A DNA stretch of 64,000 nucleotides from Streptomyces filamentosus (GTDB lineage: Bacteria; Actinomycetota; Actinomycetes; Streptomycetales; Streptomycetaceae): contig NZ_BNBE01000001.1 of the NCBI RefSeq assembly GCF_014654895.1, forward strand, positions 3,246,501 through 3,310,500, in the 5' to 3' direction. Shown here in pieces: positions 8,195 to 16,930 of the stretch. The notes under the pieces were generated by a model. It saw only the letters and a program-made list of their open reading frames with translations. It was not told where the DNA came from and did no database searches. Both the position numbers and the translations under genes were made by a program. Every line of letters begins with the position of its first letter. The stretch's first letter is position 1.

Positions 8195-9970
8195 GTGGTG
8201 GCGGGTGGGCGGGAGGAGAGGGTCGTGGGTGGTGGTGGGCGGTTGTGCGGGGACGGGGCGCCGTTCGAGGTGCGGGGTGGGGTTTATGTGCGGGGGCCCC
8301 GGACGCTGAGGGAGTTCGTCGAGGCCGTGTGGGCTTACGGGGACCGGGTGTTTCTGGTGTCCGAGGGCGGGGCGGTCACCTATCGGGGGTTCTTCGACGA
8401 GGCCTGTGGGCTGGCGCGGCGGCTGGTGGGGGAGTACGGGCTGCGGCGGGGGGACCGGGTCGTGGTGGCGATGCGGAACGTTCCCGAGTGGCAGGTGGCC
8501 TTCTGGGCGGTGCAGCTCGCGGGGCTCGTCGCGGTGCCGCTGAACGCCTGGTGGGGCGAGGAGGAGTGTGCGTACGCCCTGGGTGACTGCGAGCCGGGGC
8601 TGCTGCTGGTCGACGGGGAGCGGGTGCCCCGGGTGCGGGCCTGGGCGCGGCGGGCCGGGGTGCCGGGGGTCGTCTTCCACGGGGCCGCGGAGGAGGGGTT
8701 CGCGGCGTACGAGGCCGACGCCGATCCGTTTCTCGGGCCGCCCGACGTCGAGGTGCTGCCCGAGGACGACGCCACGATCTTCTACACCTCGGGGACCACG
8801 GGGCGGCCCAAGGGGGCCGTCGCCACGCAGCTCGCGCAGGCGGGGGCGGCCGTCCATCCCCGGTACTTCGCCGCGGCGGCGGCCCTCGCGCGCGGTGAGC
8901 GGCCGGGCGGCGGGGCGGCGATCGTGTCGCTGACGACCTTCCCGTTCTTCCACGTCGCCGCCTTCACCTCGCTCTACGCGGTGATGGCGGCCGGCGGCAC
9001 GCTCGTCATGATGCGGAAGTGGGATCCGGCGCGCGCCCTGGAGCTGATCCGGACCCATCGCGTGACCCACTACGCGGGGGTGCCGACGACCGCGCTCCAG
9101 CTGCTGGAGCTCGCCCGGGAGACCGGTGATCCGCTGGAGTCCCTGGTGCTGCTGAGCACGGGCGGGGCCGCCGCGCCGCCGGGGATCACCGGGGGGCTCG
9201 CGGCGGGGTACGGGGAGCGGATCGAGCCGCGCAACGGCTACGGGCTGACCGAGACCTGCGGGGGCGTCTTCGCGAACGTCGGGGCCGAGTACCGGGCCCA
9301 CCCGGGCAGCGTCGGCCGGCCCTCGCCCGCCACCGAGGTGCGGATCGACGCGCCGGGGGCCGACGGGGTCGGCGAGCTGTGGCTGCGCGGCCAGTCGCTG
9401 TTCCGGGGCTACTGGCGGGACGAGGCCGCCACCCGCGCCGCCTTCGCGCCCGGCGGCTGGTTCCGGACCGGGGACCTCGCGCGGATGGACGCCGAGGGGC
9501 GGGTCGCGGTCGTCGACCGGCTCACCGACATGGTGGTCCGGGGCGGCGAGAACGTGTACTGCGTCGAGGTGGAGGGGGTCCTCCAGGCGCATCCGGACGT
9601 GCGGGAGGCGGCGGTGACCGGTGTGCCCCACGCCCTCCTGGGCGAGGAGGTCGGGGCGGTCGTACGGCTCCGGCCGGGCGCGGCGGCCGGGCCGGAGGAA
9701 CTGCGGGCGCACGTCGCCGCGCGCCTCGCCGCCTTCAAGGTGCCCGCGCACATCCTCGTACGGGACGGGGAGCTGCCCCGGAACGCGGGCGGGAAGGTGC
9801 TGAAGGGGGAGCTGCGGGGCCTCTTGGCGGCGGAGGCCGGGGGCGGTGTCGGGGCCGGGGTCGGGGTCGGGACCGGGGGCGGAACCGGGGACGGGGACGC
9901 CGCCTCTGCTCGCGGCGCCTCCGGTCCCGCCGCCTCCGCCGGTTCCGGCGCCCCCGTCAGTTCCGGCTGA
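8195..9970 (+). CDS. AMP-binding acyl-CoA synthetase
   Basis: An adenylate-forming ligase that activates a carboxylic acid, probably a fatty or aryl acid, to its CoA thioester. Core motifs are visible: P-loop FYTSGTTGRPKG (~190-200), GYGLTETCGG (~345), the hinge WFRTGDLARMDAEG (~423) and the C-terminal Lys motif NAGGKVLKGEL. A Gly/Ala/Val-rich tail of ~40 residues follows the catalytic domain. TAGCGT lies six bases before GTG 8195, favouring a leaderless start there; GTG 8225 with an AGGAG six bases ahead is an alternative. Gly and Arg codons are unusually often GGG and CGG compared with neighbours. The 3' end overlaps the convergent protease gene by 14 bp. Confidence 0.88.
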   Translation: MVAGGREERVVGGGGRLCGDGAPFEVRGGVYVRGPRTLREFVEAVWAYGDRVFLVSEGGAVTYRGFFDEACGLARRLVGEYGLRRGDRVVVAMRNVPEWQVAFWAVQLAGLVAVPLNAWWGEEECAYALGDCEPGLLLVDGERVPRVRAWARRAGVPGVVFHGAAEEGFAAYEADADPFLGPPDVEVLPEDDATIFYTSGTTGRPKGAVATQLAQAGAAVHPRYFAAAAALARGERPGGGAAIVSLTTFPFFHVAAFTSLYAVMAAGGTLVMMRKWDPARALELIRTHRVTHYAGVPTTALQLLELARETGDPLESLVLLSTGGAAAPPGITGGLAAGYGERIEPRNGYGLTETCGGVFANVGAEYRAHPGSVGRPSPATEVRIDAPGADGVGELWLRGQSLFRGYWRDEAATRAAFAPGGWFRTGDLARMDAEGRVAVVDRLTDMVVRGGENVYCVEVEGVLQAHPDVREAAVTGVPHALLGEEVGAVVRLRPGAAAGPEELRAHVAARLAAFKVPAHILVRDGELPRNAGGKVLKGELRGLLAAEAGGGVGAGVGVGTGGGTGDGDAASARGASGPAASAGSGAPVSSG

Positions 9971-11228
9971 TCCTGATGCGGAAGTTGCCCGCCGGGTCCT
10001 CGTCGAGGACGCCTATCCGGATGCCGTTGGTGCGGTCGGTGAAGGTCTCGCCGGGGCGGAAGGGGGCGTCGGAGAGTTCCGCGTGGACGTTGGGGCGGCG
10101 GGTGCAGCCGCCGCTGGCGCGGTCGCTGTCGGCGACGGTGACGGGGCCGTGGCCGGTGTCGACGTCGGTCTCGACGCGGTAGACGAGGACGCCCGGTTCG
10201 CAGACGGCCTCGTCGTTGCCCTCGCGGGTGCGGACCTCGACGGCGTAGCCGGTGGTGTCGGTGAGCGGGACGAAGACGAGCTTGGGGCCGCCGGCGACGG
10301 CCAGCGGGGTGAGCAGGTGCTCGCTGGTGCCGGTGACGGAGGCGCAGCGGATCTGGTCGTTGTCGAGCCAGCCGAGCTTCCACTTGTGCCAGCCGAGGAG
10401 GTCGTTGTTGGCCCCCCAGTCCTCGGACATGATGTCCCAGTGGCCGACCGTGCCGCCGCCCTCGGCGGTGTAGAGGTCGGGCAGCCCGAAGACGTGGCCG
10501 TTCTCGTGGGGGAGGACGCGGTAGCCGGTCCGGTCGAAGCTGCCGGAGCCGTCGTCCTGGCGGCTGTAGACGAAGGACGTGTTGGCGAGCGGGACGCCGT
10601 CGGCGTAGGGCGCGTCGTCGTTGCCGGAGAAGGTCACGGACAGGACCGTGTCCAGGGCGGAGGGGCCGGCGTTCGGCGTGACCAGGACGTTGACCAGGTC
10701 GTAGGCGCTGAAGTCGACCTTGGGGTCGGCCGCCTTCACGATGTCCTCGACGAAGGAGCGGTACCCCGGTTCGTAGGGGGCGCCGCGTTCGATCCCGTAC
10801 GAGGAGAACGGCCGCGGCATCCGCAGCCAGTCGGGTATCGGGGCCTCGGCGCCGTACTGGAGCCGGCCGTACGAGCTGACGCGGAACCAGTCGGAGGTCT
10901 GCGGGAAGAACTCGCGGAAGCGGCTCATGGCGGTGCCCTCGCCCTGGGCGTCGGGGAAGTCGACCATGAGGGTCAGGGCGCGGATCCGGCCGGTGGAGCG
11001 GGCGTACCCGGGGGCGGTCGGCAGCCCTTCCGACATCTGCACGCCCATGGCGGTGGCGATGCGGCACGGTCCGAGCCGGGTGGTGTCCGGCGCGGCGGCC
11101 ACGGGGCCTGCCGAGGCCGGGGCGGGCCCGGGGAGCGTGGTGCTCGCCGAGACGAGCACGGTGAGCAGGAGGGCCGAGGTCGCCGCGAGGGCGACCGGTC
11201 TGCGTATCCGCCGGCGGGTGTGCTGCAT
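9957..11228 (-). CDS. Secreted M6-family-like metalloprotease
   Basis: A 423-residue exported zinc protease. The N-terminus has an Arg-rich start, a hydrophobic core (~12-28) and an Ala-rich cleavage region near residue 40. The zinc-binding motif is HENGH (241-245) in LPHENGHVFGLPDLY, followed by WDIMSEDW, a Met-turn-like segment. The fold signature and ALTLMVDFPD near residue 85 match immune-inhibitor-A-like M6 peptidases, although it lacks their long C-terminal extensions. Conserved Cys residues in the C-terminal third fit an extracellular protein. A Crp-like site lies ~145 bp upstream. Substrate unknown; probably extracellular nutrient proteolysis. Confidence 0.85.
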   Translation of the reverse strand: MQHTRRRIRRPVALAATSALLLTVLVSASTTLPGPAPASAGPVAAAPDTTRLGPCRIATAMGVQMSEGLPTAPGYARSTGRIRALTLMVDFPDAQGEGTAMSRFREFFPQTSDWFRVSSYGRLQYGAEAPIPDWLRMPRPFSSYGIERGAPYEPGYRSFVEDIVKAADPKVDFSAYDLVNVLVTPNAGPSALDTVLSVTFSGNDDAPYADGVPLANTSFVYSRQDDGSGSFDRTGYRVLPHENGHVFGLPDLYTAEGGGTVGHWDIMSEDWGANNDLLGWHKWKLGWLDNDQIRCASVTGTSEHLLTPLAVAGGPKLVFVPLTDTTGYAVEVRTREGNDEAVCEPGVLVYRVETDVDTGHGPVTVADSDRASGGCTRRPNVHAELSDAPFRPGETFTDRTNGIRIGVLDEDPAGNFRIRISRN

Positions 11229-11372
11229 GCGGTCGCCTCTCCGGTCGGGGCCAGGTCAGCGGCGGGGTGCCGTGCGATCAGCCTGGGCGGAGCGGTCCGG
11301 GGGCGCGCGCCGGGTGGACCGATCGTGGGTATGCGCGCCCCGCGGTCGCCGTGTGACGCGGGTCGAATGCCT

Positions 11373-11388
11373 TGTGACTCAGGTCACA
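11373..11388. promoter_or_regulatory. Crp-type operator candidate
   Basis: TGTGACTCAGGTCACA is a perfect TGTGA-N6-TCACA palindrome and also matches the Streptomyces Crp pattern GTG-N6-GNCAC. It lies ~145 bp from both the M6 protease start and the TetR start. Confidence 0.55.
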
Positions 11389-11528
11389 TTTGCCCGGGAA
11401 ATAAGCGGGGATTCCTTCCCCGTTTAGGAGAGAGTCCGAACGAAGTGGGGAGTCTTTCCCCGGATGGCCCCGGATGGCTCCGGAAGGCCGAGAACCGGCC
11501 GGTCGGGCCGGGCGGGGAGTGAGGAAGC

Positions 11529-12260
11529 GTGAGCGACGTGAGCGGTGCGGACGGTGTGCGCGGCACGCGCGGCGTGAGCGGTGCGGACGGTGCGCGCGGC
11601 GCGGACGGCGGAGCCGTGGCCGTGCGGCGCGTCCCCCGGCCGCGCGCCGACGCCCTGCGCAACCGCGAGCGGCTGGTGACGGCGGCCCGCGAGATGTTCG
11701 TGGAGTTCGGCCCCCTCGTCCCCTACGACGAGATCGCCCGCCGGGCCGGAGTCGGCAACGCCACGCTCTACCGGAACTTCCCCGAGCGGGCCGACCTCGT
11801 CCACGAGGTCGTCCTCTCCCTGACCGCCCGGGTCGCCGGGCTCGCCGAGCGGGGCGCCGAGTCGGTCCGCGCCGGCGGGGCGGACGCCTTCGACGCGGTG
11901 CGGGACTTCGTCCACGGCGCCGCCGACGAACGGGTGGGCGCGCTCTGCCCGATGCTCGAAGCGGGCTTCGACCACGACCACCCCGACCTCGTCGCCGAGC
12001 GGGGCCGGCTGGAGGAGTCCGTCGAGGACCTTCTCGGCCTGGCGCGTGCGGCGGGCCGGCTCCGCCCGGACGTCGGCGCCGGCGACCTGCTGGTCGGCGT
12101 CTCGCAGCTCACCCGGCCGCTCCCCGGCACCGGGTGTGCCGCCTTCGCCCCCTTCGTCCACCGGCACCTCCAGCTCTTCCTCGACGGCCTGGAGGCACCC
12201 GCCCGCTCCGTGCTCCCCGGCTCGGCCGTGACCCTGGAGGACCTGAGACGCGACGCGTGA
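11529..12260 (+). CDS. TetR/AcrR-family repressor
   Basis: A 243-residue transcription regulator. A Gly/Ala-rich leader (~1-35) encoded by a short direct DNA repeat precedes the helix-turn-helix. The latter is recognisable as REMFVEFG, then YDEIARRAGVGNATLYRNF (~68-86). The rest is the helical ligand-binding domain. It is followed on the same strand, after ~80 bp, by a drug-efflux permease, the usual pairing in which the repressor controls itself and the pump. Start is GTG 11529 behind GAGGAAG; starts inside the repeat region are also possible. Confidence 0.9.
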   Translation: MSDVSGADGVRGTRGVSGADGARGADGGAVAVRRVPRPRADALRNRERLVTAAREMFVEFGPLVPYDEIARRAGVGNATLYRNFPERADLVHEVVLSLTARVAGLAERGAESVRAGGADAFDAVRDFVHGAADERVGALCPMLEAGFDHDHPDLVAERGRLEESVEDLLGLARAAGRLRPDVGAGDLLVGVSQLTRPLPGTGCAAFAPFVHRHLQLFLDGLEAPARSVLPGSAVTLEDLRRDA

Positions 12261-12341
12261 CGCGCGAGGGCACCTCCCGGCCCTCCGTGAACCCCCTCTA
12301 GACCTTTTTCTTCCCCTTCGCACCAAGAGGTGGCTACCCCC

Positions 12342-13877
12342 ATGCCCGAAACAGCCGAGACCAAGAGGTCAGCGGCCGTCCTCCAGCCCGACCCCGGTCG
12401 CTGGAAGGCCCTCGTCTTCATCGCCCTCGCCCAGCTGATGGTCGTGCTCGACGCGACCATCGTGAACATCGCCCTCCCCTCCGCCCAGCAGGACCTGGGG
12501 ATCTCGGACGGCAACCGGCAGTGGGTCATCACGGCCTACGCCCTCGCCTTCGGCGGTCTGCTGCTCTTCGGCGGCCGCATAGCCGACCTCTGGGGCCGCA
12601 AGCGCGCCTTCGTCGTCGGTCTGGCCGGCTTCGCCGCCGCCTCCGCCCTCGGCGGCGCGGCGACCGGCGAGGCGATGATGCTCGGCGCCCGCGCGCTCCA
12701 GGGCGCCTTCGGCGCGCTGCTCGCGCCCGCCGCGCTCTCGCTGCTCGCGGTGACCTTCACCGACGCCAAGGAGCGCGCCAAGGCATTCGGCATCTACGGC
12801 GCGATCGCCGGCGGCGGCGGCGCCGTGGGCCTGATCCTCGGCGGCTTCCTCACCGAGTACCTGAACTGGCGCTGGACCTTCTTCGTCAACATCCCGTTCG
12901 CGGTCGTCGCCGCCGTCGGCGCGTACCTCGTGATCCGCGAGCCGGCCGGCGGCCGCAACCGCGCCGCGCTCGACGTCCCCGGCGTGGTCCTCTCCACCCT
13001 GGGCCTGGTCGCGCTCGTCTACGGCTTCACCCGCGCCGAGTCCGAGGGCTGGAGCGACGCCGGCACGATCGGCATGTTCGTGGCCTCGGTGGTCCTGCTC
13101 GGGACCTTCGTGCTCGTCGAGGCCCGGGTGAAGGCCCCGCTGCTGCCGCTGCGCGTCCTCACCGACCGCAACCGCGGCGGCGTCTACCTCTCGCTCGGCC
13201 TCGCCGTCATCGGCATGTTCGGCCTCTTCCTCTTCCTGACCTACTACCTCCAGGTCGTGAAGGGCTACTCGCCGGTCCTGACGGGCTTCGCGTTCCTGCC
13301 CATGATCGCGGGCATGATCATCGGCTCGACGCAGATCGGCACGCGCCTGATGACCCGGGTGCCGCCGCGCCTCCTCATGGGCCCCGGTTTCCTGACCGCC
13401 GCGATCGGCATGCTGATGCTGACGCAGCTGGAGGTGGGCACCTCGTACGCGGGGCTGATCCTGCCCGCGCAGCTGCTGCTCGGCCTCGGCATGGGCACCG
13501 CCTTCATGCCGGCCATGTCGCTCGCCACGCACGGCGTCGACCCGAAGGACGCCGGTGTGGCCTCCGCGATGGTCAACACCTCGCAGCAGGTCGGCGGCGC
13601 CATCGGCACGGCCCTGCTGAACACGATCGCCGCCTCGGCGACGACCGCGTACCTCACGGACCACGCCGCCGCCGCGACCACCCCGGACGCCCAGAAGCTG
13701 CTCCAGCTCCAGGGCATGGTCGAGGGCTACACCTCGGCGATCTGGTGGGCGGTCGGCATCCTGGCCGCCGCGTCGGCCATCGCCGTCACCCTGATCACCA
13801 CCGGCAAGCCGGACACGGGCGCCGTCGCCGGGTCCGGCGCGGACGACGAGGTGAGGGTCCCGGTCGTCGCGCACTGA
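12342..13877 (+). CDS. MFS drug efflux permease, DHA2 family
   Basis: A 14-span major facilitator exporter of the EmrB/QacA type, 511 residues, expected to pump out hydrophobic drugs using the proton gradient. Motif C-like LDATIVNIALPSAQQDLG sits in the first span and motif A-like GGRIADLWGRKR after the second. The C-terminus is a hydrophilic Gly/Ala tail. ATG 12342 is chosen because AGAGGTGG stands eight bases ahead; GTG 12330 is four codons longer. It follows the TetR gene and is presumably its target. Confidence 0.92.
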   Translation: MPETAETKRSAAVLQPDPGRWKALVFIALAQLMVVLDATIVNIALPSAQQDLGISDGNRQWVITAYALAFGGLLLFGGRIADLWGRKRAFVVGLAGFAAASALGGAATGEAMMLGARALQGAFGALLAPAALSLLAVTFTDAKERAKAFGIYGAIAGGGGAVGLILGGFLTEYLNWRWTFFVNIPFAVVAAVGAYLVIREPAGGRNRAALDVPGVVLSTLGLVALVYGFTRAESEGWSDAGTIGMFVASVVLLGTFVLVEARVKAPLLPLRVLTDRNRGGVYLSLGLAVIGMFGLFLFLTYYLQVVKGYSPVLTGFAFLPMIAGMIIGSTQIGTRLMTRVPPRLLMGPGFLTAAIGMLMLTQLEVGTSYAGLILPAQLLLGLGMGTAFMPAMSLATHGVDPKDAGVASAMVNTSQQVGGAIGTALLNTIAASATTAYLTDHAAAATTPDAQKLLQLQGMVEGYTSAIWWAVGILAAASAIAVTLITTGKPDTGAVAGSGADDEVRVPVVAH

Positions 13878-13894
13878 CGGGGCGACCTCCCCAC

Positions 13895-13961
13895 GGTCCG
13901 GTCCGGTCCGGTCCGATCCGGTCCGGTCCAGGCCGGGTCCGATCCGGTCCAGTCCGGTCCG
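13895..13961. repeat. GGTCC pentanucleotide tandem repeat
   Basis: About a dozen 5-bp units, mostly GGTCC with GATCC and AGTCC variants, fill much of the gap between the convergent MFS and MarR genes. It looks like slippage-prone non-coding DNA. Confidence 0.8.
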
Positions 13962-14063
13962 GGGGCCTCCAACCCTCCGGGCCGGCCTCGGCCCCTCCGG
14001 ACCCGGTCGGCCCCGTCCCTGCCCTGGCCCTCCGTCCCTGCTCCCCCTGCCCTGGTCCCGCTC

Positions 14064-14585
14064 TCAGCGGAGCCAGGGCAGGTCCGCGTCCGGGCCCGCG
14101 GGCTCCAGGCCCTCCGCCATCACCCGCATGATCACGCCGAGCTGGGTCACCTGTTCGGGGGAGAGCCGGTCGAACATCGCCTGCCGCACCGCCGCCACGT
14201 GGCCGGGCGCGGTCCTCCGCAGCACCTCCACGCCCTCGTCGGTGAGCTGGGCGAACTGGCCGCGCTTGTCGGAGGGGCAGTCCTCGCGGCGTACCCAGCC
14301 GTTCTTCTCCAGGCGGGCGACGGCGTGCGAGAGCCGGGAGCGGGTGATCTTGGCGCTCTTCGCCAGCTCAGTCATGCGGAGCCGGCGGCGCGGTGCCTGG
14401 GAGAGCTGGACCAGCAGCCCGTAGTAGACGTGCGGCATGCCCGCGTCGCGCTGCAACTGGCGGTCGAGGTGATCCTCCAGGAGCGTGGTGGCGTGGAGGT
14501 ACGCGCGCCAGACGCGCTGCTCGTCGTCGCCGAGCCAGCGCGGCTCCGGCGCCGTTCCGGGCCCCGCTCCAGGTGCGTCTTCCAT
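14064..14585 (-). CDS. MarR-family regulator
   Basis: A winged-helix regulator of ~173 residues. Recognisable parts are an N-terminal helix (RVWRAYLHATTLLEDHLDRQ), the DNA-binding region RLRMTELAKSAKITRSRLSHAV, and the wing with NGWVRREDCPSDKRGQFAQLT, typical of MarR. ATG 14585 is chosen because GAGAAGGA lies just upstream; in-frame ATGs at 14603, 14612 and 14624 would add up to 13 residues. It is transcribed divergently from a DODA-type dioxygenase, and palindromes in the shared gap suggest it controls that gene and itself. Confidence 0.88.
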   Translation of the reverse strand: MEDAPGAGPGTAPEPRWLGDDEQRVWRAYLHATTLLEDHLDRQLQRDAGMPHVYYGLLVQLSQAPRRRLRMTELAKSAKITRSRLSHAVARLEKNGWVRREDCPSDKRGQFAQLTDEGVEVLRRTAPGHVAAVRQAMFDRLSPEQVTQLGVIMRVMAEGLEPAGPDADLPWLR

Positions 14586-14621
14586 CAGGTCCTTCTCTCC
14601 CATGTCACCCATCGTACGACT

Positions 14622-14680
14622 CATCCTTGAAAGTTGAACTATCTACGTTTAAGCTGCACGCATCAGCTTGAAGTTTCAAG
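14622..14680. promoter_or_regulatory. Divergent promoter with MarR-type palindromes
   Basis: This locally AT-rich stretch contains CTTGAAGTTTCAAG (14667-14680), a palindrome apart from its centre. Around 14634-14653 there is an imperfect TTGAAC...GTTTAA repeat, and TTGAAAGTTGAA lies beside it. These are likely operators for the MarR protein. Confidence 0.55.
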
Positions 14681-14708
14681 AACTTCTGCCGGAGGAGGAC
14701 CCGCCGTC

Positions 14709-15494
14709 ATGGCCGCCACGCTGGAACGGATGCCCGCGCTCTACCTGTCCCACGGCGCCCCGCCGCTCGCCGACGACCCGGTCTGGCCCGGCGAGCTCGC
14801 GGCCTGGTCCGCCGGCCTGCCCCGCCCCAAGGCGATCCTCATGGTCTCCGCGCACTGGGAGGAGGCGCCGCTCGCCCTCGGCGCCACCGAGACGCTGCCC
14901 CTCGTGTACGACTTCTGGGGCTTCCCCGAGCACTACTACCAGGTCCAGTACGCCGCCCCCGGCGCGCCCGCGCTCGCCGAGTCCGTCCGCGCCCTGCTCC
15001 GCGCCCCCGGCGCCCCCGTGCAGGACATCCCCGACCGGGGCCTCGACCACGGTGCCTACGTGCCGCTCGTCGAGATGTACCCCGACGCCGACGTCCCGGT
15101 CCTCCAGATCTCCCTGCCGACCCTGGACCCGCGCCGGCTCATGGACGTCGGCCGCAAGCTCGCCCCGCTGCGCGACGAGGGCGTGCTGATCGTCGGGAGC
15201 GGCTTCTTCACCCACAACCTCGCCGCGCTGCGCCACGGCGGCGGAGTGCCGTCCTGGTCCGCCGAGTTCGACGCCTGGGGCCACGAGGCCCTCGCCGCGC
15301 GGGACGTGGACGCCCTGCTCGACTTCGAGCACAAGTCCCCGGCCGGCCGCCTCGCCCACCCCCGTACGGAACACTTCGCGCCGCTCTTCGTCACCATGGG
15401 CGCCGCCGACGCGGCGGGCGACCTCGACGCCGAGCGGTCCGTGATCGACGGCTTCTGGATGGGGCTCGCCAAGCGGTCCGTCCAGTTCGGCTGA
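14709..15494 (+). CDS. DODA-type extradiol ring-opening dioxygenase
   Basis: A 261-residue metal-dependent enzyme of the YgiD/4,5-DOPA dioxygenase class, related to the LigB family. Metal and active-site His residues appear in YLSHGAPP (His15), SAHWE, DHGAYVPL and the C-terminal RTEHF, in the expected order and spacing. These enzymes open catechol rings, but many bacterial members have unknown natural substrates. A strong GGAGGAGG precedes ATG 14709. The divergent MarR gene and its operators suggest induction by a phenolic compound or oxidant. Confidence 0.88.
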   Translation: MAATLERMPALYLSHGAPPLADDPVWPGELAAWSAGLPRPKAILMVSAHWEEAPLALGATETLPLVYDFWGFPEHYYQVQYAAPGAPALAESVRALLRAPGAPVQDIPDRGLDHGAYVPLVEMYPDADVPVLQISLPTLDPRRLMDVGRKLAPLRDEGVLIVGSGFFTHNLAALRHGGGVPSWSAEFDAWGHEALAARDVDALLDFEHKSPAGRLAHPRTEHFAPLFVTMGAADAAGDLDAERSVIDGFWMGLAKRSVQFG

Positions 15495-15592
15495 GCCCCG
15501 GCAGGGCCCTCGGCGACCCCGACCGGACCTCGACCGGGCCCTCGACGGACCTCGACCGAACCTCACCCGCCCTCGCGGCCCTGGTCAGGTCC

Positions 15593-16615
15593 TTACGGGG
15601 CGGGCGGGTTCAGCTCCACCGAGCGGACGGCGGCGGCCAGCGCGAGCGGGTCGCCGACGTCCAGCGCCGTGTCCGTGAACTTGATCGTGTGGTCGTCGCC
15701 GTGCGCCGCCGCCCGCCCGAAGACCTCCTCCGGGACGAGACCGGCGGAACCGGCCGCGTACGCCTCGTACGGTGCGGCCTCCCGCGGCGCGTACGCGGCC
15801 GTCACCGCCGCCGCCGCCGCCCAGGCCGCCGACAGGCTCGGCGCCCACAGCGCGCGGGGCAGGGCGGGGAGCGCCCGCAGCACCGCGTTCGGGGCGGTCG
15901 CCGCGTGCACCAGCATGATCGGCTCGCCGTGGCCGTGGGACGCGTACCGGTGCGTCGCCGCCGCCACCAGCTCCGTCAGCCGCTCCCGCGCCGCGTCCGG
16001 ATCCGGGGCGCCGCCCCACTCCGGGAACGCCGTCAGTTGCGCCAGCCGCTCCCGGATCCCGCCCTCCTGCTCCGGGACGGGCGGTACGGCGTCGAGCGCG
16101 GCGGCCGCCGTCGGCGCGGCGGCCAGCGGGGTCAGCGGCGGCAGCGCCCGGTGGCGGGCCGCCCAGTAGCCGAGCGCGTGCGCCAGCTCCGCCCGGCGCG
16201 GCGCCGTCTCCCCGCCGGGCGCGAGCAGCGTCCGTACGGCGTGCCCGGTGCGGATCACCGGGTGGGTGGCGCCGCCCGCGATGCCCGGCAGCAGGCGCGG
16301 CCACCACTCGGCCAGCACCTCCCGCCAGGGCCGGTCCGCCAGCTCGCGGGCGAGGAACCGGGTCCAGTCGGTGATCCGGGCCGGATCGCCGAGCGCCTCC
16401 CGCCAGTTCCCCGCCGTGACCGGGGCGTACGGGGCGGGCGCCTCCTCCAGCTTCGGCGCGTACCCGTCCAGCCAGCGGTGCACGTCCGGCGCGTGACCGT
16501 GCCGGACCAGCGCCTCGACGGCCATCGGCGCGTGGTTGGTGAGCCAGCCGTTCCGCTCGGGACCGGAGGAGTGGAGGCGTTCGAGGGCCTCGTCGAGGAT
16601 GCCGGTGGTGTCCAT
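15593..16615 (-). CDS. Questin oxidase-like protein (DUF4243)
   Basis: A 340-residue protein with the features of the questin-oxidase-like family: NHAPM near residue 28, PGIAGGATHPVIRTGHAV near 115-130, repeated Ala-rich helices, and the C-terminal signature HGDDHTIKFTDTAL. Fungal members perform Baeyer-Villiger-like cleavage of anthraquinones; bacterial members are common in Streptomyces but their substrates are not known to me. TACGGT lies seven bases before ATG 16615, suggesting a leaderless mRNA. It stands alone between convergent and divergent neighbours. Confidence 0.8.
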   Translation of the reverse strand: MDTTGILDEALERLHSSGPERNGWLTNHAPMAVEALVRHGHAPDVHRWLDGYAPKLEEAPAPYAPVTAGNWREALGDPARITDWTRFLARELADRPWREVLAEWWPRLLPGIAGGATHPVIRTGHAVRTLLAPGGETAPRRAELAHALGYWAARHRALPPLTPLAAAPTAAAALDAVPPVPEQEGGIRERLAQLTAFPEWGGAPDPDAARERLTELVAAATHRYASHGHGEPIMLVHAATAPNAVLRALPALPRALWAPSLSAAWAAAAAVTAAYAPREAAPYEAYAAGSAGLVPEEVFGRAAAHGDDHTIKFTDTALDVGDPLALAAAVRSVELNPPAP

Positions 16616-16903
16616 GGCGGTGACCGTAGGCCCGGCGGGGACCGGTCCGTAACGGTCCGGGGACCTACACCGTGCGGCGGAGGCAACCCTCCGTCCCCGG
16701 TCCGGCGTCCGGGGGAGTGAGGGGAAAGGGACGGGGTAGATGTGAGCGTCGTCTCACCGACAGTGTGGTCGGAAGGCGCCGGAAGGCCGCTTCGGAGGCC
16801 GCCCCGAGGGGTCTGACCTGCGGATCCACGCCGGGCGCCGGCCCGCCGGGCGGGGTGGCGGCCGTGCAGGATACTGCATGATCGCGAAAATCCTGAGTCC
16901 CCT

Positions 16904-16930
16904 GGGAATTCTGTCCCGTTTCCGGTCGTT
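16904..16930 (+). promoter_or_regulatory. SigR/ECF-type promoter of hrdD
   Basis: GGGAAT, an 18-base spacer, then GTT matches the SigR consensus (GGAAT-N18/19-GTT). It lies ~60 bp before the hrdD start. hrdD is a known member of the thiol-stress SigR regulon in S. coelicolor, which supports the reading. Confidence 0.75.

Noticed and set aside
7940..8200. Integrated element at tRNA-Arg
   Set aside because: No integrase, no second copy of the tRNA end within the window, and neighbours look chromosomal.
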